64,000 nucleotides of DNA from Chaetoderma sp. LZ-2023a. Lineage: Eukaryota; Mollusca; Caudofoveata; Chaetodermatida; Chaetodermatidae. This document shows, piece by piece, positions 1 through 29,459 of this stretch. Location of the stretch: positions 82,463,306 to 82,527,305 of the forward strand of contig CM067371.1 of NCBI GenBank assembly GCA_034401795.1, written 5' to 3'. Numbering within the stretch: position 1 is the stretch's first letter; every line of letters begins with the position of its first letter. A program made the position numbers and the translations under genes. Under the pieces are notes generated by a model. That model was not told the DNA's origin and did no database searches. It saw only the letters and a program-made list of their open reading frames with translations.

Positions 1-59
1 AGCCATTTTTGGCAATTATGATTGTTACGGGTTAAACAAATAGATTGATAATTTTACTT

Positions 60-272
60 TTTAACACTCATAGCAGGCAAGAACGGCCTTGGGAAATGTG
101 CATTTGCAGACCAAGAGAAGACTGTTTGAAAATTTACCATGGGAATGACTGGTTCGATAACCGAGCCAGTCATTCCAGTGGTAAATTTTCAAAAAGTTTT
201 CTTGGTCTGCAAATGGACATTTTCTATGAGAAAATTGGATTTTTGTGAACAAATTTAAGTGTTAAAGGGTTA
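60..272. mobile_element. MITE-A copy, upstream of the first visible SEC61A exon
   Basis: A palindromic element with taacactcatag at the left, gttaaagggtta at the right, and the hairpin core accgagccagtcattccagt. It ends about 65 bp upstream of the exon at 338. Confidence 0.75.
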
Positions 273-337
273 GGGTTAATTAATTAATTTAGGTAAAATA
301 CATATACTATTGCAAATCATTTTCTTATTCATTTCAG

Positions 338-17548
<17,211 letters not shown>

Positions 17549-18119
17549 TAATTCTACATACGATTCATTCATCACGAAATCATCCAGCAACATCTACTGC
17601 AGCAGTTGATCGCATGTACTGTAGAGTTCTGAAAGAATTACACGTCGTCATGCCTTCTGTATACATTTAGCGACTTTTGGCTAAATTACAACAAATTTAA
17701 CTTATTATAATAGGTTTAACTCGGTATATTGTACCGCATGATACATGTAATAACATTGCAAAGTCTGAATAGTATTTTGGTATCAAGAGGTTTATGAAAT
17801 TGTACATCTCAGGAATATGGCTTTCAAATGCTAAATGCACGGCTTGAAATTAACACGAGTGATGTTGGTAGGAATTGGTCAGGGCTAGGACTATTTCAGT
17901 CATGGCAGTATTTACCAGTGTGCTAGGCCGAGAACAATTTGTATCATAAAACTTACATGGACACGATAATGGGTTCTGCAGTCTTGATGTTATAGATGAT
18001 AGAAAAACTGGTGGTGTAATTTTGATAACATTGTTGCTGAAAACTGTTGCTAGTGATTCTTCCTGGTTAATTTCAAGCCCTGTAAAATCACAAATCGCTA
18101 CAGAGATACAGATGTTTAA

Positions 18120-18341
18120 CCCTTGAATTTGTTCATGAAAATTTCAATTTTCTCGTAGAAAATGTCCATTTGCAGACCAAGAGAAGACTATTTTTTTTAA
18201 TTTATCACTGGAATTACTGGCTTGATAATCGAGCCAGTCATTTCAGTGATAAATTTTCAGAAAGAGTCTTCTTGGTCTGCAAATGGACATTTCTCAAGAC
18301 CACTGCAAAAGCAGTTTTTGGCTGATATGAGCGTTAAAGGG
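18120..18341. mobile_element. MITE-A copy in the SEC61A 3' region
   Basis: TTAA at 18116-18119 and 18342-18345, so exact boundaries are visible. Ends are cccttgaatttg and gcgttaaaggg. The hairpin is complete. Confidence 0.85.
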
Positions 18342-19970
18342 TTAACTTGAGTGTATGTACATATCCAGTTGAATCAAATTCTTTCATAGATACTCGTAAA
18401 AATCATGGAATTCAGAGTTCATTGATTAACATAGTTCAGGAGATGTACAATCGGAGCTTTTGCGCATGTTTTTCTCTGGTTTGAATATTAATATGAAATT
18501 GCAATTAGCTTTCTTTGTTTTCTGGTGTACATCAGCTAAGTTCACTTAAAACGTTATCATATTACCATAATGGTATTACATCGCTGCTGCTTTGCGCATA
18601 AGGCCGGTGTAATTCGTGGCTAGCGTCATCTGTTAGACTGTACATAGTGATGTTGAATGTACGGATAGCCAGACACGGGCCACTTTGAGATGGACACCAA
18701 TGGTAGAAATCTTGCATTTAATTTTTAAAGAATAAAATAGTCTCCTTTTTGTCCATGCTGACAGAAAGGCATCATTTGGAGCTGTATGCTAAGGTAAACC
18801 CCTGTTCTGCTCACGGTTTAGAATGAGGTGGCTAATAGTCTGTCAGCAACATGTTTTACGATCATTCCCAAGAGTATGCCTGTCTTCCTTCAACTAGATC
18901 TTGTAAATCTCAACTTTTCTGCACACCTTTCCCATACAGGTGTACTGTGTTCATTGATGAAATAGTAGTTTTACAATTATCCTCTTATGCATGTACTTAT
19001 AATAAAGTCTATGTTATTTATTTCCTATTCACTTTTCTTCATTCTTATCTTAATGTAACCTTTCTTTTCTTTTCCTTGTGTACGAGGCCTCTTGCTATTC
19101 TAGAGAGGTGTACATAGTGGTAATTATAAGTCGTGATAGATTTTGGATCAGTATTCAGAATGATAAAACTCAAGCAACACGATTGCTCTTTCTGGTGTGG
19201 TATAGCGATCAGTGTTAGATCTATAACTGCAAAATCAGTAGTGTCCTTATTTCATTGTTCAGTAGACACACACGTGTGTGTACATATGTAAAAGTAAGTT
19301 ATCCCAAGAATCTGTCTAGCAATCATCAGCACTCGTCCTCTATAAAACATCCCAGTACTAAAGAAGATACACGACAATATTTACAGTTCCATATTATTTG
19401 AAAAACAATCCTCAGGCCTGTCCAGTTTATTTTAAAATTATTAATACTTGCTTTTATCATTGCATATGAATTGCATATAATCTTGTTATTATTAACATAG
19501 TTGGGAGAAGCTTGGTTTACTATGTTGTGAGTGTGTATTTATGCTGGGAACTGTTGCTGTATTTCTTAGTTCTATGCCGGGAGGGTTAAGTATGTCCAAG
19601 GTTTTTCTATTCTGGCACTTTGAGAGCGAGTTCACCAGCTTCTGTTTTTCTACTTATTGTACACGGTAACCTTTTAAAAAAAAAATTCCCAAATGTTGCT
19701 ACCAAAGCAGATTTCACCAAGACATTTTTCTAAATTAATACCAGTGGCTTCTACGCTTACCTACAAACACTATTCTGTGAGCATGAACGATTACTTAACT
19801 CTTTGACCCCTATAGAACATAATCAAAGAAGTGTGTGCACTAAATGCGGCTTTGTACAAATTTGGCCATCAGACAGACTAGCTGTGAGTCGAGTTCAAAG
19901 ATATGTTCTGATGTAAGAAATGTTTTGTTGAATAATTTCACTTGAAGCGGTCGCTATATGAAAGTATTAA

Positions 19971-20171
19971 CCTTTACTACTCTGATGTCAAAATTTTAAA
20001 TTTTCAAATTGTATTAAATGATGAACCGGTGTTTCTTTTTCAACAAATTTTGTGGAAAATGGTGCTGTCGTAGACAGCAACATCGTCCACTAAAATTGTT
20101 GAAAAATAGACACCAGTTTCTTTGCTATTGGCGCAATGAAAGATAGAATATTGACAGCAGAGTGGTAAGGG
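19971..20171. mobile_element. MITE-D copy flanked by TTAA
   Basis: TTAA at 19967-19970 and 20172-20175. The inverted ends are CCTTTACTACTCTGATGTCA and the complement of agcagagtggtaaggg. The central hairpin is caacaaattttgtggaaaat / gtccactaaaattgttg around gctgtcgtagacagc. A sibling lies at 59825-60023. Confidence 0.82.
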
Positions 20172-20620
20172 TTAAAAAGTGATTTATTATGTGAATATTT
20201 CATCAGAATTTGTGTAAGTTTTGTGTTTGTTACGTCATATAAAATCTCAATATGAAATTACAGACATGGCAAGTTGTTAATATTGAAATGATATTCATGA
20301 TTAATATTATAGAATATTTAAGTTAATAGATTATGTAGAAAGAGTGAGATGTAGAGAGAGTGAGGAGAAATAGTATGACAGTCAAAGAATATACTCTTAT
20401 GAATGTATCAAAATATTTTGTAAAAAAAATTATTGAAATATATAAAATTATAAATATAAAATGTACGGCCGTGTCTTAACTCTCAATGTAGGACAGTGTG
20501 TCAAGCTCTGTGCAGTGTTGCTTTAAAAATCAGTTTGAATGTACCTATAATATATTCTTTTATCTATATGGCATGCTTGTGCATTTACAACACTGTTTCT
20601 CTGGACACGAGATGGAGCCT

Positions 20621-20838
20621 CTCTTGATGGTCAAACTGGCCTCTATAGACGTCTTGAAGATGGTCTATGTGCTGGCCAAGAGAAGACTATTTTTGACCAT
20701 TTTCCACTGAAATGACTGGCTCAATAATCAGGCCAGTTATTCCAGTGGTCAATTTTCAAAAATAGTCTACTCATGGCTGGCATATGTGCATTCATTGAGC
20801 AAAAAAAATAAAAAAATTTAACCAATCGTGACCATTAA
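20621..20838. mobile_element. MITE-A copy, right end shared with the next copy
   Basis: The left part is diverged (cttgatggtcaaactgg). The hairpin is gaatgactggctcaataatc / ggccagttattccagtgg. The right end (gaccaTTAA) coincides with the TTAA of the next element. Confidence 0.7.
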
Positions 20839-21049
20839 CCCTTTAATGGCTAAATTTGGTTAACAATATTTTAAAATAATTATATTTATTGAATATCCAT
20901 TTGCAGGTCAACAGATTTTTTTGGAAATTTAACACTTATCGAGCCAGTCATTCCAGTGATAAATTTTCAAAAAATAGCCTTAGCCTGTGAGTAGACATTC
21001 CACAATGGCATTGCAGAGGATGGTTTTGGCCGGCTTCATCATGAAAGGG
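20839..21049. mobile_element. MITE-A copy, TTAA both sides
   Basis: TTAA at 20835-20838 and 21050-21053. Ends are CCCTTTAATGGC and catgaaaggg. The left hairpin arm is shortened (aacacttatcgagccagtc). Confidence 0.82.
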
Positions 21050-21422
21050 TTAAATCTTTACCTCAATGTACACTAGAAAGTCGTTACTAAAGACAGGCGG
21101 CACCATAAGCGGGTCGTTCTTTAAGGCAGGTGTGTATTTCACCATATATGGTCCCAAAGAGACATGGTATCTTGAGTTGTAATGTATTACATGGCTGTGA
21201 TGTTTGCTAGTGGCTTGGAAGTCATGAAGTCTCGTGGCTTTCACTGTGTGTATTCGGCCTGTCCATTTTACTGTATTTCATTGTACAGCCAAATAAAGTA
21301 TGAGAGACAATAAATATGAACATCAGTAGCACTTCTTGTTGTGATTTTAACTTGAAAGGCCATCCACCAATAAATTCCAAAATAAGCATTTCCGTTTTGA
21401 GTGTAAAAGCTGTTGTTTTTAA

Positions 21423-21638
21423 CCCTATGACCCTCGAATTTGTTCAAGAAAATGTAAATTCTCTCAGAAAATGTCCATTTGCAGACCAAGAGAAGACTTC
21501 TTGAAAATGTATCACTGGAATGACTGACTCGGTTATCGAGCCAGTCATTCCAGTGTTAAATTTTAAAACAAAGTCTTCTCTTGGTCTGCAAATGGACAGT
21601 TCTCACGACTGTTTTTGGCTGTTATGAGTTTTCATGGG
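21423..21638. mobile_element. MITE-A copy, TTAA both sides
   Basis: TTAA at 21419-21422 and 21639-21642. The hairpin tggaatgactgactcggtta / tcgagccagtcattcca is almost perfect, and both tccatttgcagaccaagag arms are intact. Confidence 0.85.
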
Positions 21639-21642
21639 TTAA

Positions 21643-22379
21643 CTCTAGCTGTATGTATGCAAGCATAAGATTTCATTCAAAGGGTTCTAACCTGTTGTGG
21701 AAAAGAAAATGCGTCTAAGATAATTTAATATAAGCTGTAGAAAAATATTTTATAGAAACACTGTTTTGTTGTATCTCCTCTGGTCAATGATTTGTATTAA
21801 TGAACGTCATGTGATCAGAACGGTATGAAAAAATACTAGGTTTAAGGAATTTTCATTGACGGATGCAGTATTCTAGTGAATATTTCCACGGTCTAGTTTG
21901 CTAATATTGTGTTTGGGTAGAACACCGTTTTGACAGTTTGGTGTTCTGCTGTTATTGATTTTGCGTGACGACGACATTCTTGGCCTGATTATTATAAATC
22001 ATACAACCAGAAATCATATATAAATGTGTTAATTATCCTGTGGAAGCTGGAGTTTATATCCTTACCAGACACACGTCGCATAATTTTACCTGTAATCATA
22101 TGTGTCCTTTGTGGATTTGTCATTTCAAAGTGACCCTCGCCTTTCTACGGGCTGATAAATAGGGTTGCTTTTATTTCTCTGTCACTATAAGCACATATTT
22201 ACCCAAGCACAATCCTAAGTAGGGGAAGAAAATATGTCGTTTATAGAGTACCAGTTTTGGAAAATTAGGTTTCTTTACGAAGGTTTTGCGGCTTGGGATC
22301 TTGATATAGGTTATCAAACATCACCAAAAATTCTTTATACTATGAAACGAGTTTACGGCTAGGGATCACTGTTTCTGAA
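21643..22379. other. No recognisable feature
   Basis: AT-rich sequence without a convincing reading frame or repeat arm that I can recognise. Confidence 0.5.
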
Positions 22380-22487
22380 AGCTCACCCCAGGAATGGCTG
22401 GCTCGATAACAGAGCCAGTCATCTCGGTGGTAAAATTTCAAGAATCATCTCTTGGCTTTTAATTCTTGCCATTCGTTAAGACCACTG
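22380..22487. mobile_element. MITE-A fragment fused to a MITE-B half
   Basis: The hairpin core (ggaatggctggctcgataac / agagccagtcatctcgg) is followed by aagaccactgctga. It then breaks directly into MITE-B sequence (taggcagcaagagcacccag). Confidence 0.6.
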
Positions 22488-22702
22488 CTGATAGGCAGCA
22501 AGAGCACCCAGTCAAATTAGTTTCAAAATATTCAACAGAATATCTATTAAATGGCAAAGACAATTTGTAAGTGTCAGACTATTAAGCGTTTAAGATGTAC
22601 TAAAGCGAGTCAATCATGCTATAATTGATTATGATGTCATCTTACACATCACATAGTTGATTATGACGTCATGTGATTGATGGATAAACTGGGAAGGGTC
22701 CA
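22488..22702 (+). mobile_element. MITE-B right half
   Basis: Begins at the hairpin centre (gcagcaagagcacccagtca) and ends aaactgggaagggtcca. The left half is missing. Confidence 0.7.
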
Positions 22703-23606
22703 TTGTGATTATTGATCAGATTGAGCGTTAATGGTAAGCAAATGTCAAAGAATTTTAAGCCGCCTGCAAAGATCCTAAAATAGAGTTGAAAGTGGTTAAC
22801 CAGCAACTAAATTTTGTTGATTGATAACATCATATGGTAATAAAGCTACTACGCACTACCTGAGATAAACCAGAATTGCTTAAAACAAAGTTTCTAAACA
22901 TTGTTTATTTGACTAATCAGAGCAACCATTTTACCCAAGTTTGAATTAACCAAAGGACTTAAGGGCTTATCAGTGGAGTGTAGCGCCGCACAAGTGTTCA
23001 CTATGCTCGTTGATAGGAGAGCTTGTTTACTGCTTGCTACCGATGAAATGCTGATTACATCCTTAGGGCATAGGGATCCAAGTTTGTTCAAATGAACCTG
23101 ATCGGCCAATTTTGGCCAGCGACCATCTTAGATTAGGCCGATTTTAGGAAACGTCTAAAAATCTCTAACCGGTTAAGGGATTGATGCAAAAATTTCAGTG
23201 ACAATTGTCTTTCTGAGCCCCCATTTTACTTTGATTTTTGTACCGGCCATTATTTGGGATTCTATTATTCTCTCTGTCACACAGTCAAGTATAAACTGTT
23301 CCTGTGACGGTAATGATATATATTGTATTGTTGACCTCTGAGGTTAGGTTATCTACCTCTATAGCATGTAGTTCGATTCTAATTGTGTACTTCCTATGGT
23401 AGATCTGAAATGTGCTAGGCTAGATATTTTTTTATAGCTGATGATAGCAGCAACAACTTCAAATTATTTGCAAAATAATCAACAAAAAATGGAAGTTCTA
23501 TCTGTTTTAAAAACGGTTTGACTGAAAATCATTGATGCAAACAACTTTCAACCAAATTATTTTCTTTACTGGTAATAGTAGTTTAATACCTTTAAAAGTT
23601 GTACTC
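22703..23606. other. No recognisable feature
   Basis: AT-rich with no convincing gene. Near 23455-23500 a weak MITE-like pair (cttcaaattatttgcaaaat) may be a very old hairpin element. Confidence 0.4.
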
Positions 23607-24030
23607 GTTTTAATGTTCCTTTCTCCAAAAGCTACAATCACATTAACTTCAATTTAGTTACATCGCTTTTGTATGATCAAAGGTCTAACAATAGTTTCAG
23701 TCTGTTTTTCTTGTAATAGAGCGAATGGGTGTGTTGCTCAACCAGCTGACCTCAAAGAAATGCATCACTTAGCTGACGTCGCAGTTAAAACGACATATGT
23801 TCATCAAGAGAGGGAAAAGCTTGTCACAGAAGTAGCCAAATTATATGTCGTTTTAATGTTCCTTTCTCCAAAGGATAGTCACATTAACTTCAATTTTGCT
23901 GTTGCTCAAGTATCTGACCTCATAAACAAATACATCACTTGTATCATAATCGTAATTAAAATGACATACATCCATCACAAAATGAGAAAAGTCTGCCACG
24001 AAAGTACCCAAATTTTATGTACCCGATGAA
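23607..24030. repeat. Imperfect tandem duplication, period 243 bp
   Basis: gttttaatgttcctttctcc at 23607 recurs at 23850, followed in both by cacattaacttcaatttt and later by gacatatgttcatca / gacatacatccatca. There are two diverged units. The 118-codon frame across it follows the repeat and shows no domain. Confidence 0.75.
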
Positions 24031-24464
24031 TTTACAATTTAATAAACATTCTAATGAATATTTTTAGCTAATGTCTGGTTTATACTTCTGGTGCTTTTAA
24101 CTTGCAACACGCGGCGTGGCTGTTTTGTTGATGTGAGCTGACGACATGTAGATCGGGAAATGTCACTCGCAATTATTGCAAGTGCGATCAGCTCAGGCAG
24201 GGCTTTGCAAGGCACTGCGCACAGCAATTCTATGCGCCTCTCTCACGAGAATGTTGGATGAAGCCAACATTTTCATGTTGTTGATAGCCTAGTCTGATAA
24301 TCAGAATAGAAATTTAGATGTACTTGATCTATAAATAATAATTCATCCTTTTCACAATACAGTAACAAAACAGTACCTGATAAGTATCTTTACATTGGTC
24401 AGATCATTTGGGTTGGTGGGTAGGAGTGAAAGTGGTGGGCGAATGGAACAAGGCTGCCTCAAGC
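24031..24464. other. No recognisable feature
   Basis: Moderately GC-rich patch around 24110-24260 without a reading frame or repeat that I recognise. Confidence 0.4.
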
Positions 24465-24800
24465 AAAGGCGAGGTACAAAAGAATAAAGATGCACTATAT
24501 GTCCATGTTTCCAAATAAAATTAATGTTTATGAGTTTTCATGAACATTTGGTATATCAAACTATGCTTAAACCTTAAAGGCGTAAATCTCAAAAGATTTC
24601 CACAGGAACACATCATCAATATATTCTTCTGGAAAGGCGAGGTACAAAAGAATAAAGATGCACTATATGTCCATGTTTCCAAATAAAATTAATGTTTATG
24701 AGTTTTCACGAACATTTGGTATATCAAACTATGCTTAAACCTTAAAGGCTTAAATCTCAAAAGATTTCCACAGGAACACATCATCAATATATTCTTCTGG
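24465..24800. repeat. Recent 168-bp tandem duplication
   Basis: Unit 1 is 24465-24632 and unit 2 is 24633-24800, both starting aaaggcgaggtacaaaagaa. By eye they differ at two positions (ttcatgaac/ttcacgaac and ggcgtaaa/ggcttaaa), so the event is young. Confidence 0.95.
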
Positions 24801-24854
24801 AAAAGTTTATAACATAGAATAATTTCCCAGCTTTGGTCCAAATGCGGGCTATCA

Positions 24855-25285
24855 CATTTAAATGCTAATGTAAATGATTCAAACATTGCTGCAAGTGCAA
24901 ATGCAGTGTAGTATATTTGCATTTAAATGCAAATGTTTGTGATATATTTAATTGCAAATGCAAGTCAATTGCATTTACAGATGTATTTGAATATTTGAAC
25001 AGACACATAAGCGTGTGTGAGAGATGGGAGGGGGGGGGGCAGGGATAGCTAACAATGATATGGTGTAAATCCTGAGGAGTGTCAGATATGGTCTCTGAGG
25101 TTGGATGGCCAATTAAATAGATACATTTAAGCAGCAAATTTTAAGAAAACACCCAAATAAAATGCATTTGAAAGATTGCAAAATACAATTCTGTTTTATT
25201 CAAATGCAATCTCAAGTGCAGATACATGTAATTCAAATACAAAGGTTTTAAAATGCTGTAAATGCATTTGGATACATTTAACCTC
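24855..25285. repeat. Degenerate ATTTGCATTT-type low-complexity array
   Basis: Many variants of gcatttaaatgcaaatg, ttgcatttacagatgtattt and aaatgcatttgg. A non-repeat segment with a G run (25028-25039) interrupts it. Confidence 0.7.
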
Positions 25286-25289
25286 CATA

Positions 25290-26220
25290 CATGGAAGTGA
25301 AATAATCGAGTAATTTCTCAGTTATGAGCTGCGCGAATGGCGATTATTCTTTCTTATGTTATTCATTATGTCATTTGCCATTTTTCAAAGGAAATGTGGT
25401 ATTGTGGGCCACAGTGGAACATCATCAGTAAATGGGTTGTTCCACTTAACAACAGCATTCATGACGAGTTGAACCTCTTCAAATCTTGTTATTTGTGCCT
25501 TGCTACCATCATCAGCTATGAAAGTCTTGTCTTTCTGGTCGCCAGCGGACTGAAATTTTGACTCTGCTCTCAATAGTTGCTGCTGAATTCATGCTTAGTA
25601 TTGGGTATCTCTATGTAATCTCTGTTGACTCCAAGGATGTAATATGCCAAGTTTATTATTTTAGGAAAATTGTGAAAAACACTGCTAAAAGAATTATCTT
25701 TGTGAACCATTCTCTAACCCAACATAATCGCAAACAACATGTACTGAACATTGATTCCTTTTAAGATGACACCAAGCACATCCTGATTAACGGTTTTAAT
25801 CAAACAGTATATTCAAAATTGTCTAGGCCTTTGTTGGACAAAACGTCAGTCATTTTGGATGCCATCTTGGACTTAGAGGTGACGGCAGAAAATTTACAAG
25901 GGCATACCAAAAACATATTGTATCTTTTTATAAAGTTTAGCAAAAATACATGGACTTCGTTTGTAAAGATGTGGCAATGTGAGTTATCAATTTTGCCAGT
26001 TGGACCTTTGCTTACTTTCCGCTAGATTATATATAGCGAATAGATTCCAGAGAAATATAAACCAATATTCTGCAAGAATTCTCGAAGTTACAGGCATGTG
26101 TCCAACAAAATGCGCCCTTTACAATCATGGTAAGTATAAACGAACAAGTAACAACAACCATGCAAAATATGGTGTTTCGATGCTATTGAGAAATATAAAC
26201 CCACTTTAATTTGACCAGAA
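25290..26220. other. No recognisable gene; several short frames
   Basis: Overlapping frames of 60-76 codons on both strands show no domain that I know. A decayed transposon is possible. Nothing firmer can be supported. Confidence 0.4.
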
Positions 26221-26372
26221 GTTGATGCTGCCACATGCTTACTACATATAGTTATCCTGAAATTTAGATTCCACTAATTCAGATTTCAAACTGACTTCAA
26301 CACGTGTTCAGATTGTGCTGATGTGAGCTAAAGATTAGCAGGGCAGAGCTAGAAATGGATCCCTCTATTTGA
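26221..26372 (-). mobile_element. MITE-B-like fragment
   Basis: Reverse orientation: gttatcctgaaatttagatt, cacgtgttcagattgtgctg and cagggcagagctagaaatgg resemble the outer half of MITE-B. Confidence 0.35.
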
Positions 26373-26579
26373 GGGATTTATAATGCCAATTGGATTGAGG
26401 TTTCGAATTTGACACATGTCTTGAATGTCAAGATCTGAATATAAAATTCTTCAGTAAATAGGCTTGTTACGTCTGACATCATGTGTGCTTCGTGAGTTGA
26501 AAGTGTGTATGTGTGTATTTGTACTGGTTTGTATGGCTGCAGTAGTTTGAAAACAGCCTGCAGTTGCAATCAGTCCATC

Positions 26580-27346
26580 TTTGGCCACAGTTTCTTGTGC
26601 TCAGCGATAGTCATCTCCCTCTTCATTCTTGGTCCTCAGTGTACTGACTCCAGCTTCTTTTGAATTGGTACATAGCACACTGAGCAGGTTTGTACAGTGG
26701 CATTCTCTACAAGCTTTGGAGATGTTGACACTGAGTCGAGTAAATTCCAAGGATTTCTGTGCTGGAGTGTATTGTGGCATTCACAGAACATGGCCAAACA
26801 TCAACCATATTTATTGGGGCACCTTCACTGACAGTGGGACTATATTGCACATGGTGTGTAACGTGTCAATGGAGAGTATACTGTCATGCCAGCGATGTTG
26901 GGTTATATAGTATGAAGGTGTCTGGTAATTGGCATCAAGTTTATCTAGAACTGCCTTCAGAGCTGTACAGCATGAGTCATACACAGGATGCATCATACAA
27001 TCCTAGGTTTTTGGCCAGTTTCCAAAAGACTGAAAGGCAATATTTCCTATTATTGCTCGCCACAACTTCGTCTGACCTCTATTTGTCAAATTGTATTGTT
27101 TTCAGTTGCACTAAGGTACTGATTATGCTGGAACAATGGGTAGTATATAATTATCAATGGAAGCATCCTTGGTGGCCTGGTCCAGAAATTTAACTACTCC
27201 ATCCAGCCAATTGTTTCTCCATTAAGTGGTAACCAGTAACCGTGTATGCTAGCACTGTGGCGCAGTTGAACCTGCTATGACTTTACCTACTCACTAGCTG
27301 GATATCATAGCCTAATTACTGAACTTTGCATTCTTTATTGAAGATA
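26580..27346 (-). other. Possible decayed LINE 3' part; not identified
   Basis: It lies directly downstream, on the minus strand, of a LINE endonuclease relic. It has broken frames (for example MMHPVYDSCCTALKAVLDKL at 26811-26996), but I recognise no RT motif. Long + strand frames here are probably shadows. Confidence 0.3.
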
Positions 27347-28245
27347 TCAGCTCCATGTCTTTTGCGGGTTCCACCTGCTGCTGACATGATCTGAGTTTGC
27401 CCTTGAGATCTTTGAGCTGTAAAAATGGGTTGCTATCTTTGGGTAGCACTCCATACTTCTATAGATAGAATGAATTCTTAGCTTGCTGGTGCAGAATGGT
27501 GTCCTGCGACTTTCTCTTGGTTTAGATCTCTGCACTACATCGTCTGCATTGCGGGGACATCTTCTTAGGTCTAATGTGGCTAGCTCCGCTGCAGACCTAC
27601 TGTTGGCGTGTCTGCAATCTTCCATAGTGGCCAGTTCCTGTAAGACGTTTACCTCAAACTGCTCTGAATCCATTTTCCACTTCAGCATGCCCTCTCCAAT
27701 TGGGACAGGTTTAATATTATGCAACGCATAAAGCTTGCAGTTTCAGATCAGAGCAGCTACCATGGATATCTAACACCCGAACCTCCCAAAACCTGGTGTG
27801 ATGTGCTGCCTTTTAGAGGAGTAGTCAATAATACTGCTTCTGTTGTCACCAGGTTTCTTGATAGTCAGTGACTAGAATACTAAGCGCTTCTTCACTACAA
27901 AACCACTGTAATTCCTTATATGTAATATAACGTGGCATGCGCATTGATCCCTTTAGGACCCCACTAATTGTGTGATTGGTGATATCAAAGTTGTTGAAAA
28001 GTCGTGCAACTTATCTCGATATTTAAAGCACAGTTCCTTATCACTGCTATAGGCCAAATAGACACAGAAGAATTGGAATGTCAGTTATATGAATCTTCAT
28101 TGCCATCAGTCTGTCATCGACTTCTTCAACAGGTTCGATAATGTAATCAATAAAACTATGCCACATGATTACCACACCAGATCTTCCTTTATCCCTCCCA
28201 GTGAGCGGGATAGTGTTCAGCTTATTGAATGTCCTTCACTGAGAA
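27347..28245 (-). pseudogene. CR1-like LINE endonuclease and linker, decayed
   Basis: On the minus strand an APE-type endonuclease segment is readable (LNTIPLTGRDKGRSGVVIMW, then EPVEEVDDRLMAMKI). It is followed through several stops and frame changes by the post-endonuclease linker (GEGMLKWKMDSEQFEVNVLQ, and RESRRTPF...). The spacing and motif order fit the ORF2 of CR1/L2-type non-LTR retrotransposons, which nick DNA and copy RNA in place. The frame is broken and RT motifs are not found, so this is a dead fragment. The clade is an inference. Confidence 0.6.
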
Positions 28246-28745
28246 CAAACACTGATTCATGAAAAGAGAGTTGATCTCGGGCAACTCATATTGTTGCACC
28301 TATTGTTCCTGAAAAATTATGATGATCTTTTCATAAATAATATCACAATAATAAATAATTTAAAATTGACAAGGCTAAACAACTAGAAAATGTCAGACTG
28401 CTAAAGATGACATGATCCTATAAATTGTGTGTGATATAATAGTTTGATGTAATAATATAAATAGCGTAACCATGAATGATGCGAATGAAGTAGACAAATG
28501 ATAAAATGCCCAAGAGCAAAGTTGCCCATTTTTCTCTTCATGAATAAACTCTCTTTGCTGGCATTTCATTACAGCTGTAAAACAAACAGATGTGTTCATC
28601 CAGAAAATACTGCGCATTGCTAAATAAGACTTGCTGGAATAAACTGAGTGTGATGCAATAGTTTGTGATAATAATGCCCATGATGTAACAGTGAGTTAAA
28701 TCGTCCAAAGATAAACTCCAAGAGCAAAGCCGTCCAAGTAGCATC

Positions 28746-28811
<66 letters not shown>
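28746..28811. repeat. (AAT)n(ATT)n palindromic microsatellite
   Basis: A run of AAT/TAA units switches strand in the middle to ATT units, giving a perfect self-complementary tract of about 65 bp. Confidence 0.97.
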
Positions 28812-28812
<1 letters not shown>

Positions 28813-28894
28813 ATCATGTACATGTACACATGCTCATAAGTTCCTTCTTCATGTTGGCAAAATCAGCCTTAACGTAGTAAATCTTTTTTCTTTG

Positions 28895-29245
28895 GTGGAG
28901 CTAGACAATTAGTATGTAGCAGAGAAATTTAAACAAAGTTATATGGTCACTTCTCCATGGGGCTCATGCACTCTATGTCCTCAATCATTCTTTCTTCATT
29001 TGTTAGTATTCAATCTAACAGACTTTGGTCTGTGCCGATTCTATGTCCGGTCGTGCCTGTTACATGCTGGAATAGGAAAGCATCTCTCACTCCTACAAAT
29101 GTTAATTCTTCACTTGATTTTAATATCCAACTCACCCAGGCTATACCTGGGTAATTAAAATCTCCCATCAGCAGAACATGGCTGTTTCTTAGGGAATTTA
29201 CTTCATTGATCAGTTCCAGCAGTCTGCTCGTGTACCCTAATAATA
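28895..29245 (-). pseudogene. CR1-like LINE AP-endonuclease fragment
   Basis: The minus-strand frame reads LLELINEVNSLRNSHVLLMG, then DFNYPGIAWVSW, VRDAFLFQHVTGTTG and, after one in-frame stop, ILTNEERMIEDIECMSPMEK. GDFNYPGI..W, DAFLFQHV and LTNEE are hallmark motifs of the endonuclease domain in CR1/Jockey-type LINEs. About 110 codons remain, with at least two stops. It is a separate copy from the one at 27347-28245, because the same domain occurs in both. Confidence 0.82.
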
Positions 29246-29459
29246 TTAATAATAAGTGGAGGTCTGTGTGTACCTTTTGTCGATTTGAACGATTTGAATA
29301 TAAATTATATACTACCCTTCGGGTTTAGGGTATGAAAAGATATTTGTATATACTACACATGTGCAGCATAGTGCTATTTAATTACACATTGATGGTACAT
29401 TGTTTATGTACATTGTTTCATGGGGTTTGGTCCCCATCATCAAACAGTTGGTGTATGTC

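Larger units (their letters stand above)
17549..21300 (+). other. SEC61A 3' UTR and downstream flank; end not determined
   Basis: No coding exon is seen after the stop. AATAAA candidates occur near 18727 (within aagaataaaatag), near 19001 and at 21292-21297 (aaataaag, followed by another aataaat). MITE-A copies at 18120-18341, 20621-20838 and 20839-21049 and a MITE-D copy at 19971-20171 lie inside this stretch. If the last signal is used, the UTR would carry transposon hairpins. Sequence alone does not choose the site. Confidence 0.35.

Noticed and set aside
18727..19006. AATAAA at 18727 or 19001 as the definite SEC61A polyadenylation site
   Set aside because: Several equally plausible signals occur up to 21297 and none has decisive context.
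23673..24029. 118-codon frame
   Set aside because: It spans a 243-bp imperfect tandem duplication and mirrors the repeat. No protein family is recognised.
26629..27193. Overlapping + strand frames of 93 and 144 codons
   Set aside because: They are opposite a decayed minus-strand LINE, and the composition is typical of antisense translation.
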